From Oscillibacter sp. (GTDB lineage: Bacteria > Bacillota > Clostridia > Oscillospirales > Oscillospiraceae): DNA of 9,298 nucleotides. How positions within the stretch are numbered: the stretch's first letter is position 1; each line of letters begins with the position of its first letter. The stretch covers positions 1 through 9,298 of the forward strand of contig JAAWIL010000071.1 in assembly GCA_022796315.1 (NCBI GenBank). The letters run 5' to 3'. Below the pieces are notes generated by a model. The model worked only from the letters and a program-made list of their open reading frames with translations, was not told the origin of the DNA and ran no database searches. Of the stretch, positions 1 to 7,697 are shown piece after piece. Both the position numbers and the translations under genes were made by a program.

Positions 1-93
1 CCTTGCAATCCGCCAGGATTGCGGCGGCGTTTTGCCTTGCTGGACAAAAAATCCCCTCGCCAATCCCCGCACGCTGAGATCCTAAACAGGCTC
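1..93 (+). repeat. Foldback inverted-repeat element, copy 1, right part only
   Basis: This is the right-hand part of a dispersed element whose left part lies outside the window. It aligns along its length with the right half of the complete copy at 2318-2477: both share the CCTTGC..ATCCG.CAGGAT hairpin segment, a TTGCCTTGC..G.CAAAAAATCC segment, CTCGCCAATCC, and the terminal GAGAT..TAAACAGGCTC. The terminal repeat (76-93) differs at 3 positions from that of copy 2. The triplet after the end is TGA, which fits the TNA flanks seen at the other copies. No coding capacity is visible, so this is probably a non-autonomous (MITE-like) element. Confidence 0.75.
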
Positions 94-94
94 T

Positions 95-112
95 GAGAGA
101 CGAAACAGGCTC
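95..112 (+). repeat. Second, tandem element end next to copy 1
   Basis: A further 18-bp sequence matching the element's right terminal repeat lies directly after the first: GAGAGACGAAACAGGCTC, against GAGATATTAAACAGGCTC in copy 2. It differs only in the middle four bases. It is followed by TCA, again a TNA triplet. It may be a remnant of a second insertion or a duplicated end. Confidence 0.5.
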
Positions 113-122
113 TCAGTCAGGG

Positions 123-164
123 CCCCCGGCACGGCGTCGGCTTCATCCGGTCCGGAACCGGGGG
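123..164 (+). terminator. Long GC-rich hairpin, possible terminator of an upstream gene
   Basis: CCCCCGG (123-129) pairs with CCGGGGG (158-164), and the enclosed bases contain further CCGG pairings. No run of T follows directly, so intrinsic termination is not well supported. No gene ends within the window to the left. Apart from this hairpin and the uvrB control sites, I see nothing else in 114-352. Confidence 0.25.
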
Positions 165-226
165 CACGGTCTTATCCCCCCTGGCTGCGGGCTGGATTTT
201 TTTCGTGTTTTTCGGGAAAACTTTCT

Positions 227-240
227 CGAACAAACGTTGC
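227..240 (+). promoter_or_regulatory. LexA (DinR) SOS box of uvrB
   Basis: CGAACAAACGTTGC matches the Firmicutes LexA consensus CGAACRNRYGTTYC at 13 of 14 positions; only the G at 239 departs. It overlaps the uvrB -35 hexamer, so bound LexA would block RNA polymerase. uvrB is a classical SOS gene in Bacillus subtilis, which supports the reading. Confidence 0.85.
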
Positions 241-265
241 AACTTCCGCCGGACTGTGGTATACT
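237..265 (+). promoter_or_regulatory. uvrB promoter (sigma-A type)
   Basis: TTGCAA (237-242) and TATACT (260-265) are separated by exactly 17 bp and lie about 90 bp before the uvrB start. The LexA box covers the -35. A perfect dyad GGCCGC-AAA-GCGGCC (266-280) spans the predicted transcription start. It could form an early hairpin or act as a second operator; this is unproven. Confidence 0.75.
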
Positions 266-352
266 GGCCGCAAAGCGGCCGAAATCCCCGGATTCCACCC
301 CCTCCCCCGCCCGGCGGGAATTCCCCGCAGAACGCCAAACAAGGAGACGCCT

Positions 353-2317
353 ATGCCGAACTTTCAAGTCGTTTCTGAATACCAGCCCTCCGGCGACCAG
401 CCGGAGGCCATTGCCGCCCTGGCCAGGGGCATCGAGAACGGGCTGAAGGAGCAGGTGCTCCTGGGTGTCACGGGCTCCGGAAAAACCTTCACCATGGCCA
501 AGGTCATTGAGGCGGTCCAGCGGCCCACCCTGGTGCTGGCCCACAACAAGACGCTGGCGGCCCAGCTGTGCGCGGAGTTCAAGGAGTTCTTCCCCCACAA
601 CGCCGTGGAGTACTTCGTGAGCTACTACGACTACTACCAGCCGGAGGCGTACATCCCCCACACGGACACCTATATCGCCAAGGACGCCTCCACCAACGAC
701 GAGATCGACCGCCTGCGGCTCTCCGCCACCTGCGCCCTGCTGGAGCGGCGGGACGTGATCGTGGTGGCCTCCGTCAGCTGCATCTACGGTCTGGGGGAGC
801 CCGATGATTTTGCCAAGCTGGTCATCTCCCTGCGGACCGGGGCGGAGTGGAACCGGGACGAACTGCTGCGCCGCCTGGTGGAGAACCGCTACGAGCGCAA
901 CGACATCGCCTTTGAGCGCAATATGTTCCGGGTCCGGGGGGACACGGTGGAGATCTACCCCGCCTATTACAAGGACCACGCCGTCCGGGTGGAGTTCTTC
1001 GGGGATGAGATCGAGAAGATCAGCGACTTCTCCCCCGTCACCGGCTCCGTGAACCGGGTGCTGAACCACATCGCCATCTACCCCGCCAGCCACTACGTCA
1101 CCACCAAGGACAAGATGGACCGGGCCATCGGGGAGATCCGGCGGGAGCTGGAGGCCCAGGTCAGCGCCTTCACGGAGGCCAATCAACTGGTGGAGGCCCA
1201 GCGCATCCGCCAGCGGACGGAATACGACATGGAGATGATGCAGGAGCTGGGCTACTGCTCCGGCATTGAGAACTACTCCCGGGTCATCTCCGAGCGCCCC
1301 GTGGGCTCCGCCCCCATGACGCTGCTGGACTTCTTCCCCGACGATTTCCTCCTCCTGGTAGACGAGAGCCACGTGACGCTGCCCCAGGTCCGGGCCATGT
1401 ACAACGGCGACCACGCCCGGAAGGACTCCCTGGTGCGTTACGGCTTCCGCCTCCCCTGCGCCTACGACAACCGCCCCCTGAAATTCGAGGAATTCGAGGC
1501 GCGGATCGGGCAGGCCGTCTTCGTCTCCGCCACGCCGGGCCCCTACGAGCGGGAGCGGGCGGACCAGGTGGTGGAGCAGGTGATCCGCCCCACGGGCCTG
1601 CTGGACCCCAGGGTGGAGGTCCGCCCCGTCACCGGCCAGATCGACGATCTGATGGAGGAGATCAGCGCCCGGGCCGCCCGGAAGGAGCGGGTGCTGGTGA
1701 CCACCCTCACCAAGAAGATGGCGGAGGACCTGACGGAGTACTTCAAAAACGCCGGCATCAAGGTGCGCTACATGCACTCCGACGTGCAGACCATCGAGCG
1801 GATGGAGATCATCCGGGACCTGCGTCTGGGGGAGTTCGACGTTTTGGTGGGCATCAACCTGCTGCGGGAGGGCCTGGATCTGCCGGAGGTGAGCCTGGTG
1901 GCCATTCTGGACGCGGACAAGGAGGGCTTCCTCCGGTCCGAGACCTCCCTGATCCAGACCATCGGCCGGGCGGCGAGAAACGCCGAGGGCTTGGTAATTC
2001 TATACGCCGACGAAATCACCCCCTCCATGCGGGCGGCCATGGACGAGACCGAGCGCCGCCGGGGGATTCAGGACCGGTTCAACCGGGAGCACGGCATCGT
2101 GCCCAAGACCATCATCAAGGGCGTCCGGGAGGTGCTGGAGATCTCCAAGAGCTCTGCGGAGGAGACGGGGCGGAAGCGTCGGAAGCTGAGCCAGCAGGAG
2201 CGGGCCGCCGAGATCCAGCGTTTGGAGAAGGAGATGAAGGAGGCCAGCAAGATGCTGGAGTTCGAGTACGCCGCCGTCCTGCGGGACCGCATCATCGAGC
2301 TGCGGGGCGAAGCATAA
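353..2317 (+). CDS. uvrB: UvrABC system protein B (excision repair helicase-like subunit)
   Basis: UvrB receives damaged DNA from UvrA, verifies the lesion by inserting a beta-hairpin between the strands, and then recruits the UvrC nuclease. At 654 residues it has normal family length. Visible landmarks are the Walker A motif GVTGSGKT (38-45), the aromatic-rich beta-hairpin YYDYYQPEAYIP (from 91), the DESH Walker B motif (337-340), the helicase motif QTIGRAARN (535-543), and a C-terminal UVR coiled-coil rich in E and K (about 615-650) that binds UvrC. The ATG is chosen because AAGGAG (341-346) lies 6 bases upstream. The gene has its own SOS-controlled promoter. Its TAA stop codon is also the left flanking triplet of an inserted foldback element. 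uvrA, usually adjacent in Firmicutes, lies 2.4 kb downstream on the same strand. Confidence 0.98.
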   Translation: MPNFQVVSEYQPSGDQPEAIAALARGIENGLKEQVLLGVTGSGKTFTMAKVIEAVQRPTLVLAHNKTLAAQLCAEFKEFFPHNAVEYFVSYYDYYQPEAYIPHTDTYIAKDASTNDEIDRLRLSATCALLERRDVIVVASVSCIYGLGEPDDFAKLVISLRTGAEWNRDELLRRLVENRYERNDIAFERNMFRVRGDTVEIYPAYYKDHAVRVEFFGDEIEKISDFSPVTGSVNRVLNHIAIYPASHYVTTKDKMDRAIGEIRRELEAQVSAFTEANQLVEAQRIRQRTEYDMEMMQELGYCSGIENYSRVISERPVGSAPMTLLDFFPDDFLLLVDESHVTLPQVRAMYNGDHARKDSLVRYGFRLPCAYDNRPLKFEEFEARIGQAVFVSATPGPYERERADQVVEQVIRPTGLLDPRVEVRPVTGQIDDLMEEISARAARKERVLVTTLTKKMAEDLTEYFKNAGIKVRYMHSDVQTIERMEIIRDLRLGEFDVLVGINLLREGLDLPEVSLVAILDADKEGFLRSETSLIQTIGRAARNAEGLVILYADEITPSMRAAMDETERRRGIQDRFNREHGIVPKTIIKGVREVLEISKSSAEETGRKRRKLSQQERAAEIQRLEKEMKEASKMLEFEYAAVLRDRIIELRGEA

Positions 2318-2477
2318 GAGCCTGTTTAATATCTCCCCGCGCATGTCTTGGCGGCGTATTTTCCGCCCTGACTGCGTTAAAAATCCTTGCCATCCGTCAG
2401 GATGCCTGCGAATTTTTGCCTTGCAGGGCAAAAAATCCACTCGCCAATCCATACACGTCGAGATATTAAACAGGCTC
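2318..2477. mobile_element. Complete 160-bp foldback MITE-like element, copy 2
   Basis: The element has perfect 18-bp terminal inverted repeats: GAGCCTGTTTAATATCTC (2318-2335) and its reverse complement (2460-2477). It is flanked by TAA on both sides (2315-2317 and 2478-2480), which looks like a 3-bp target duplication. The similarity of the arms continues imperfectly inward for roughly 58 bases, so one strand can fold almost end to end. Interior hairpins include GGCGG/CCGCC and TTTTTGCC/GGCAAAAA. There is no ORF, so it would have to be moved by a transposase made elsewhere. From memory, GAG-type ends with 3-bp TNA duplications resemble the IS1031 subgroup of the IS5 family, but this needs a database check. 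Confidence 0.8.
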
Positions 2478-2490
2478 TAAAGTTTTCGTC

Positions 2491-2562
2491 CACCTTTTTC
2501 AAAAGGGGGCAGGGGTCAAGGGGGCGGCGCCCCCTTGCGGGGTGCAGGGGCAGCGCCCCTGC
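2491..2562 (+). repeat. Tandem GC-rich hairpins in the leader before the MmcQ-family gene
   Basis: Three hairpins lie in a row: CCTTT/AAAGG (2493-2506), CAAGGGGGC-GGC-GCCCCCTTG (2517-2537, 9-bp stem) and GCAGGGGC-AGC-GCCCCTGC (2544-2562, 8-bp stem). The last two have similar 3-base loops. No T-run follows, so they are poor terminators. They resemble a dispersed intergenic repeat and may shape or stabilise the mRNA 5' end. No clear promoter is visible between 2478 and 2611. Confidence 0.5.
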
Positions 2563-2611
2563 GGACACGGCGCAAGGCCGCCGCAAAAAAGGTGCAAAAA
2601 GGAGCAAAAAA

Positions 2612-2989
2612 GTGCAATACGACTGGTTAGACGAATACCTCCTCTCCCTCCCCGGGGCGGAGAAGGACTACAAACCGGAGTGGCAGTGGTTCCGCTACAT
2701 GGTCCGGGGCAAGCTCTTTGCCGCCGTCTGCTCTCCCAGGGGGATGAAGGACGCGGCGTACAACGGCCACGACCTGGTGAATCTCAAGTGCGGCCCGGCG
2801 GAGGCGGAGCTGCTGCGGGCCCAGTACCCGGAAATTCTGCCCGGCTTCTACTGCGACAAGCGCCTGTGGATCGCGTGCCTCCTGGACGGGGATTTGCCGG
2901 ATGAACTTTTGCGGGATCTCTGCGGGAAATCCCACCGCCTGGTCACGGCGAAGCTGCCGAAATACGTACAAAAAGAGCTGGGCCTGTGA
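2612..2989 (+). CDS. MmcQ/YjbR family protein
   Basis: This is a 125-residue protein of the MmcQ/YjbR family, which is named after a mitomycin-cluster protein and E. coli YjbR. Members are small single-domain proteins with a fold proposed to bind nucleic acid; their biochemical role is poorly known. Family-like features are an N-terminal helix ending in LLSLPGAEKDY, a beta-rich core with WQWFRYMVRGKLFAAV, the stretch NLKCGPAEAELLRAQYPEILPGFY, and a C-terminal part with SHRLVTAKLPKYVQKEL. The start is GTG at 2612, because AAAGGAG ends 7 bases before it and homology begins there. Longer in-frame extensions only translate the upstream hairpin repeat and the foldback element. It lies 20 bp before the deacylase gene, so the two are probably co-transcribed. 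Assignment to the family is by recognition only. Confidence 0.82.
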   Translation: MQYDWLDEYLLSLPGAEKDYKPEWQWFRYMVRGKLFAAVCSPRGMKDAAYNGHDLVNLKCGPAEAELLRAQYPEILPGFYCDKRLWIACLLDGDLPDELLRDLCGKSHRLVTAKLPKYVQKELGL

Positions 2990-3009
2990 GGCCCCGGAGG
3001 AACTGCAAC

Positions 3010-3507
3010 ATGGCGAAGCAAAAAGAGGAAAAGACCAATGTCATGCGGATTCTGGACCAAAAAAAGATCCCCTACACCGCCCGGTTCTACGAGGAGGACC
3101 GGGGTCCGGAGGGGACCCGGGAGTATGGCGTCCACGTGGCCCAGGCTCTGGGGCAGGACCCGGCCAGGGGCTTTAAGACTCTGGCTGCCCGAGGGGCGTC
3201 CAAAGGGATATACGTCTTCGAGGTGCCTGTGGGGGAGAATTTGGACCTGAAAAAAGCCGCCAAGGCGGTGGGTGAGAAGTCCATAGAGCTGCTCCATGTG
3301 GCGGAGATCCAAGGGATTACCGGCTATATTCGGGGCGGGTGCAGCCCCGTGGGCATGAAAAAGCAGTATCCCACGGTGTTCCACGAGACCGTGCTGGACT
3401 ATGAGACCATCTACATCTCCGCCGGGCGGATCGGCGCCCAGGTGGAGCTGGCGCCCCAGGCGCTGGTGGAACTGCTCCGGGCGGAGGTGGCGGATATTAT
3501 TCTATAG
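3010..3507 (+). CDS. ybaK: Cys-tRNA(Pro) deacylase, YbaK/EbsC family
   Basis: This trans-editing enzyme hydrolyses cysteine mistakenly attached to tRNA(Pro), working in the cytoplasm alongside prolyl-tRNA synthetase. The 165-residue length fits the family. Visible family features are the conserved lysine in GFKTLAARG (K56), the VPVGENLDLKKAAKAVGEKS segment, and the glycine-rich IRGGCSPVGMKKQYP loop that forms the substrate pocket. ATG 3010 is chosen because GGAGGA (2996-3001) precedes it by 8 bases. A GTG at 2986 would overlap the previous stop codon but has no good binding site. The gene follows the MmcQ-family gene by 20 bp, suggesting one transcript. A short CCGGCC/GGCCGG hairpin (3524-3538) follows but lacks a T-run. 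Other YbaK-superfamily deacylases with different substrates cannot be fully excluded. Confidence 0.9.
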   Translation: MAKQKEEKTNVMRILDQKKIPYTARFYEEDRGPEGTREYGVHVAQALGQDPARGFKTLAARGASKGIYVFEVPVGENLDLKKAAKAVGEKSIELLHVAEIQGITGYIRGGCSPVGMKKQYPTVFHETVLDYETIYISAGRIGAQVELAPQALVELLRAEVADIIL

Positions 3508-3544
3508 CCCATAGATGGGAGGGCCGGCCTGCGGCCGGGGGCGG

Positions 3545-3855
3545 GGATTCTGCCATGATGATGGCCTGGCAATGCACCCCCCATTTTCTCTTTTCGGTTG
3601 CGCCGAAAAGAGAAAACGGGCCGTGCACGGTCCAAAAGAGAAAAGACGCTTGGGCGAGAACTTGACCGGAGGTCAAGTTTCGCCATGTACGAGAGTTGTT
3701 CCCGCCCAGTGCCCAGGTATGTCGGGAGTCTTCTGCCGGCGCGCGCCGGACCACCCAGTAGAAGGTCTCTTGGGCCGCGTGGAGAGACTTCCGACAGAGA
3801 CTGTTAGGGAGGTTCCGGACACCCTGCCCTCCTCTTTCCGCTGCCGCTGCCCTGG
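3545..3855 (+). repeat. Structured intergenic repeat, copy A
   Basis: This is about 311 bp and aligns over its whole length with the reverse complement of 4416-4745. Structures in order: GCCAT/ATGGC (3553-3566); a perfect 14-bp stem TTTTCTCTTTTCGG/CCGAAAAGAGAAAA (3584-3616); the palindrome CCGTGCACGG (3621-3630); a second AAAAGAGAAAA (3634-3644); a hairpin with AACTTGACC/GGTCAAGTT and loop GGA (3653-3684, one bulged G); and the perfect 14-bp palindrome CCGGCGCGCGCCGG (3736-3749). Open frames here are short, differ between copies and lack ribosome binding sites, so I treat it as non-coding. It fills the gap between the deacylase gene and the small minus-strand gene. Confidence 0.85.
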
Positions 3856-3862
3856 TGCTTGT

Positions 3863-4114
3863 TTAGGTTTGCTCCGGGCGGAGGTGGTGGAGGGCTCCGC
3901 AGAGGGACAGGCCCAGGTGCAGGCCAATGGTGAAGGCGTCCAGGGACCACTGGTAGTAGTTCTCCTTGAATACGTCCACCAGTCTGTCCTGATCCCTCTC
4001 CGTCAACGGAATCTTTGCAGTTACCTCTTTCAGGGCCTCCGGATCAAAATTTTCTGCGTCCCCCAGAATGGCGTCACAATAGAGACTTAAAATCCTTTGA
4101 TCTATACTTTTCAT
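3863..4114 (-). CDS. Small acidic hypothetical protein, divergent partner of the XRE regulator
   Basis: I do not recognise this 83-residue protein. It begins MKSIDQRILSLYCDAILGDA, has many D and E residues in its first two thirds, and looks mostly helical. A more hydrophobic stretch (WSLDAFTIGLHLGLSLCGAL) lies near the C-terminus; it contains charged and polar residues and is too weak to call a membrane segment with confidence. The start is ATG at 4112-4114 with GAGGTG 6 bases upstream. A longer frame to 4165 would start before the predicted transcription start and is rejected. The gene has a perfect consensus promoter overlapped by operators, and it diverges from the XRE gene, so the regulator probably represses it. 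It stops 7 bp from the edge of repeat copy A. It could be a toxin-like, anti-repressor or signalling protein; the sequence does not decide. Confidence 0.7.
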   Translation of the reverse strand: MKSIDQRILSLYCDAILGDAENFDPEALKEVTAKIPLTERDQDRLVDVFKENYYQWSLDAFTIGLHLGLSLCGALHHLRPEQT

Positions 4115-4131
4115 CGCATACACCTCACGAA

Positions 4132-4174
4132 GAACTTTAAATGTTCTATTTGCATTATAGAACATTTAAAGTTC
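4132..4174. promoter_or_regulatory. Twin operators forming a large palindrome (XRE regulator 1)
   Basis: Two 15-bp sites, GAACTTTAAATGTTC (4132-4146) and GAACATTTAAAGTTC (4160-4174), are reverse complements of each other, and each is itself a dyad (GAAC-N7-GTTC). With adjoining bases they form a perfect 18-bp inverted repeat (4132-4149 and 4157-4174) around a 7-bp centre. Site centres are 28 bp apart. One site fills the -35/-10 spacer of the minus-strand promoter and the other covers its start point. The obvious binder is the XRE protein encoded alongside. Confidence 0.8.
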
Positions 4175-4182
4175 GCTGTCAA
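4154..4182 (-). promoter_or_regulatory. Perfect consensus promoter for the small minus-strand gene
   Basis: Read on the minus strand, TTGACA (4182-4177) and TATAAT (4159-4154) are separated by exactly 17 bp. This is a full consensus sigma-A promoter, so the gene should be strong unless repressed. Operator 4160-4174 lies inside the spacer. The complement of the -35 box overlaps the ribosome binding site of the plus-strand XRE gene (TGTCAAGGAG, 4177-4186). The plus-strand promoter for the XRE gene is not clear; it is probably weaker and in the same palindrome. Confidence 0.85.
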
Positions 4183-4191
4183 GGAGAAAAT

Positions 4192-4431
4192 ATGGACCCA
4201 CTACAACAACTTGGGAGCAGACTTCGCGCCCTTCGGAAAGAGAAAGCGCTCATTCAGCGTCAAATGGCGGAGTTTCTAAACATTACAGATGTACACTACC
4301 GGCGAATAGAAGCCGGAAAAGTTAACATTCCCACCTTGACATTATGCACATTGGCAGATTATTTTGAAGTAAGTACAGACTACCTGCTAGGCCGAACCGA
4401 TGACCGAAAAAACCGCCAGGGCAGCGCTTAG
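4192..4431 (+). CDS. XRE-family transcriptional regulator 1
   Basis: This 79-residue protein is almost entirely one Cro/C1-type helix-turn-helix domain. Residues 3-70 run from LQQLGSRLRALRKEK, through the HTH core RQMAEFLNITDVHYRRIEAGK, to the typical end TLADYFEVSTDYLLGRTD. HYRR lies in the predicted recognition helix. ATG 4192 is preceded by AAGGAG (4181-4186) at 5 bases. An in-frame ATG at 4141 lies within the operator and is unlikely to be used. It is probably a dimeric repressor of the divergent gene and of itself. By hand alignment 41 of 68 residues match the second XRE protein downstream of uvrA. The last five codons and the stop codon lie inside repeat copy B, so the C-terminus may have been cut short or replaced when the repeat arrived. 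It is more AT-rich than its neighbours. Confidence 0.92.
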   Translation: MDPLQQLGSRLRALRKEKALIQRQMAEFLNITDVHYRRIEAGKVNIPTLTLCTLADYFEVSTDYLLGRTDDRKNRQGSA

Positions 4432-4745
4432 CGAAGCGGAAAGCGCGGAATTAGGAGAGGAGACCGTCCGACAACCACCCGACAGTCTCCGCCGGAAGTC
4501 TCTCCACGCGGGCCAAGAGTCCTTCTACTGAGCAGTCCGGCGCGCGCCGGCAGGGGCCCGCAGGTCTCTGCCCAAACCGGGCGGGGAGAACCCCCGTACA
4601 TTGGCAAACTGGACCGGAGGTCCAGTTTGCCACAGCGTCTTTTTCTCTTTTGGACCGTGCACGGCCCGTTTTCTCTTTTTCTGCGCCCAGAAAAAGAGAA
4701 AATGGGGGGTGCAAAAGCACCAGCCATCTTCATGGCTGAAATCCC
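4416..4745 (-). repeat. Structured intergenic repeat, copy B (inverted relative to A)
   Basis: This is about 330 bp and is the reverse complement of copy A. Its structures in plus-strand order are the palindrome CCGGCGCGCGCCGG (4537-4550); a perfect 13-bp hairpin GGCAAACTGGACC-GGA-GGTCCAGTTTGCC (4603-4631); a first TTTTCTCTTTT (4641-4651); the palindrome CCGTGCACGG (4655-4664); a perfect 14-bp stem TTTTCTCTTTTTCT/AGAAAAAGAGAAAA (4669-4702); and GCCAT/ATGGC (4722-4735). It ends 4 bp before the uvrA ribosome binding site and fills the whole gap between XRE 1 and uvrA. I find no convincing uvrA promoter in it. Confidence 0.85.
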
Positions 4746-4761
4746 TCAGAAGGAGCTTCCT

Positions 4762-7590
<2,829 letters not shown>

Positions 7591-7657
7591 GCGTTTTCAA
7601 AGAGTTCACTCCTCAGATAGGTGATTTAATAATGTCTAAATATTTATCCCATGAATT

Positions 7658-7687
7658 TATAATATATCATTAAATGATATTTGTCAA
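7658..7687. promoter_or_regulatory. Divergent promoter and operator of XRE regulator 2
   Basis: A perfect 17-bp palindrome, ATATCATT-A-AATGATAT (7664-7680), lies between TTGACA (minus strand, 7687-7682) and TATTAT (minus strand, 7664-7659), which are spaced by 17 bp. On the plus strand TATAAT (7658-7663) is a good -10 for the XRE gene, with only a weak -35. The layout copies that at 4132-4182: each operator centre is 10 bp from the TTGACA box, and both share TGTCAAGGAG. Here the minus-strand promoter has no gene to drive; it points into the 3' end of uvrA. Confidence 0.7.
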
Positions 7688-7697
7688 GGAGTTTTTT

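Larger units (their letters stand above)
3545..4745. mobile_element. Candidate cassette: inverted structured repeats around a divergent regulator pair
   Basis: Two inverted copies of one hairpin-rich repeat (3545-3855 and 4416-4745) sit at the edges of a 1.2-kb block. The block contains only a small unknown gene (minus strand) and an XRE regulator (plus strand). Both outer edges carry a short GCCAT/ATGGC hairpin, and both inner edges share CTGCCCTGG. The enclosed genes are visibly more AT-rich than uvrB, uvrA and era. No target duplication and no transposase gene are visible. The block could be a mobile unit, or two independent repeat insertions that happen to flank a gene pair. Confidence 0.45.

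Noticed and set aside
143..1777. 544-residue open frame on the minus strand across uvrB
   Set aside because: It is antisense to an unmistakable UvrB, low in complexity (rich in V, L, G, H), and has no ribosome binding site; it is a GC-rich codon-bias shadow.
3515..4090. 191-residue plus-strand frame over repeat A and the small minus-strand gene
   Set aside because: It has no ribosome binding site, it spans a non-coding repeat, and it is antisense to a gene that has a perfect promoter and a good binding site.
4132..4174. GAAC..GTTC dyads as LexA sites
   Set aside because: The spacing between half-sites is 7 bases, whereas LexA needs 4. The sites fit the adjacent XRE regulator better.
4588..4599. 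GAACCCCCGTAC as a LexA box for uvrA
   Set aside because: The core has one mismatch, and it matches poorly outside the GAAC/GT core (R positions and both outer bases fail). It lies inside the dispersed repeat and is not preserved in copy A.
4428..4733. Possible proteins encoded by the structured repeat, since frames in both copies give similar peptides
   Set aside because: The similarity follows from DNA identity. Frames break at different places, have no ribosome binding sites, and the differences preserve stems rather than codons.
3545..4745. Integron cassette with attC sites
   Set aside because: There is no integrase, the repeats are inverted rather than direct, and no attC-type core sites (GTTRRRY) are recognised.
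7591..7640. Remnant of a small partner gene on the minus strand before XRE 2
   Set aside because: A GAGGAG-like site followed by a TTG exists, but the frame reads straight through antisense uvrA and shows no likeness to the 83-residue protein.
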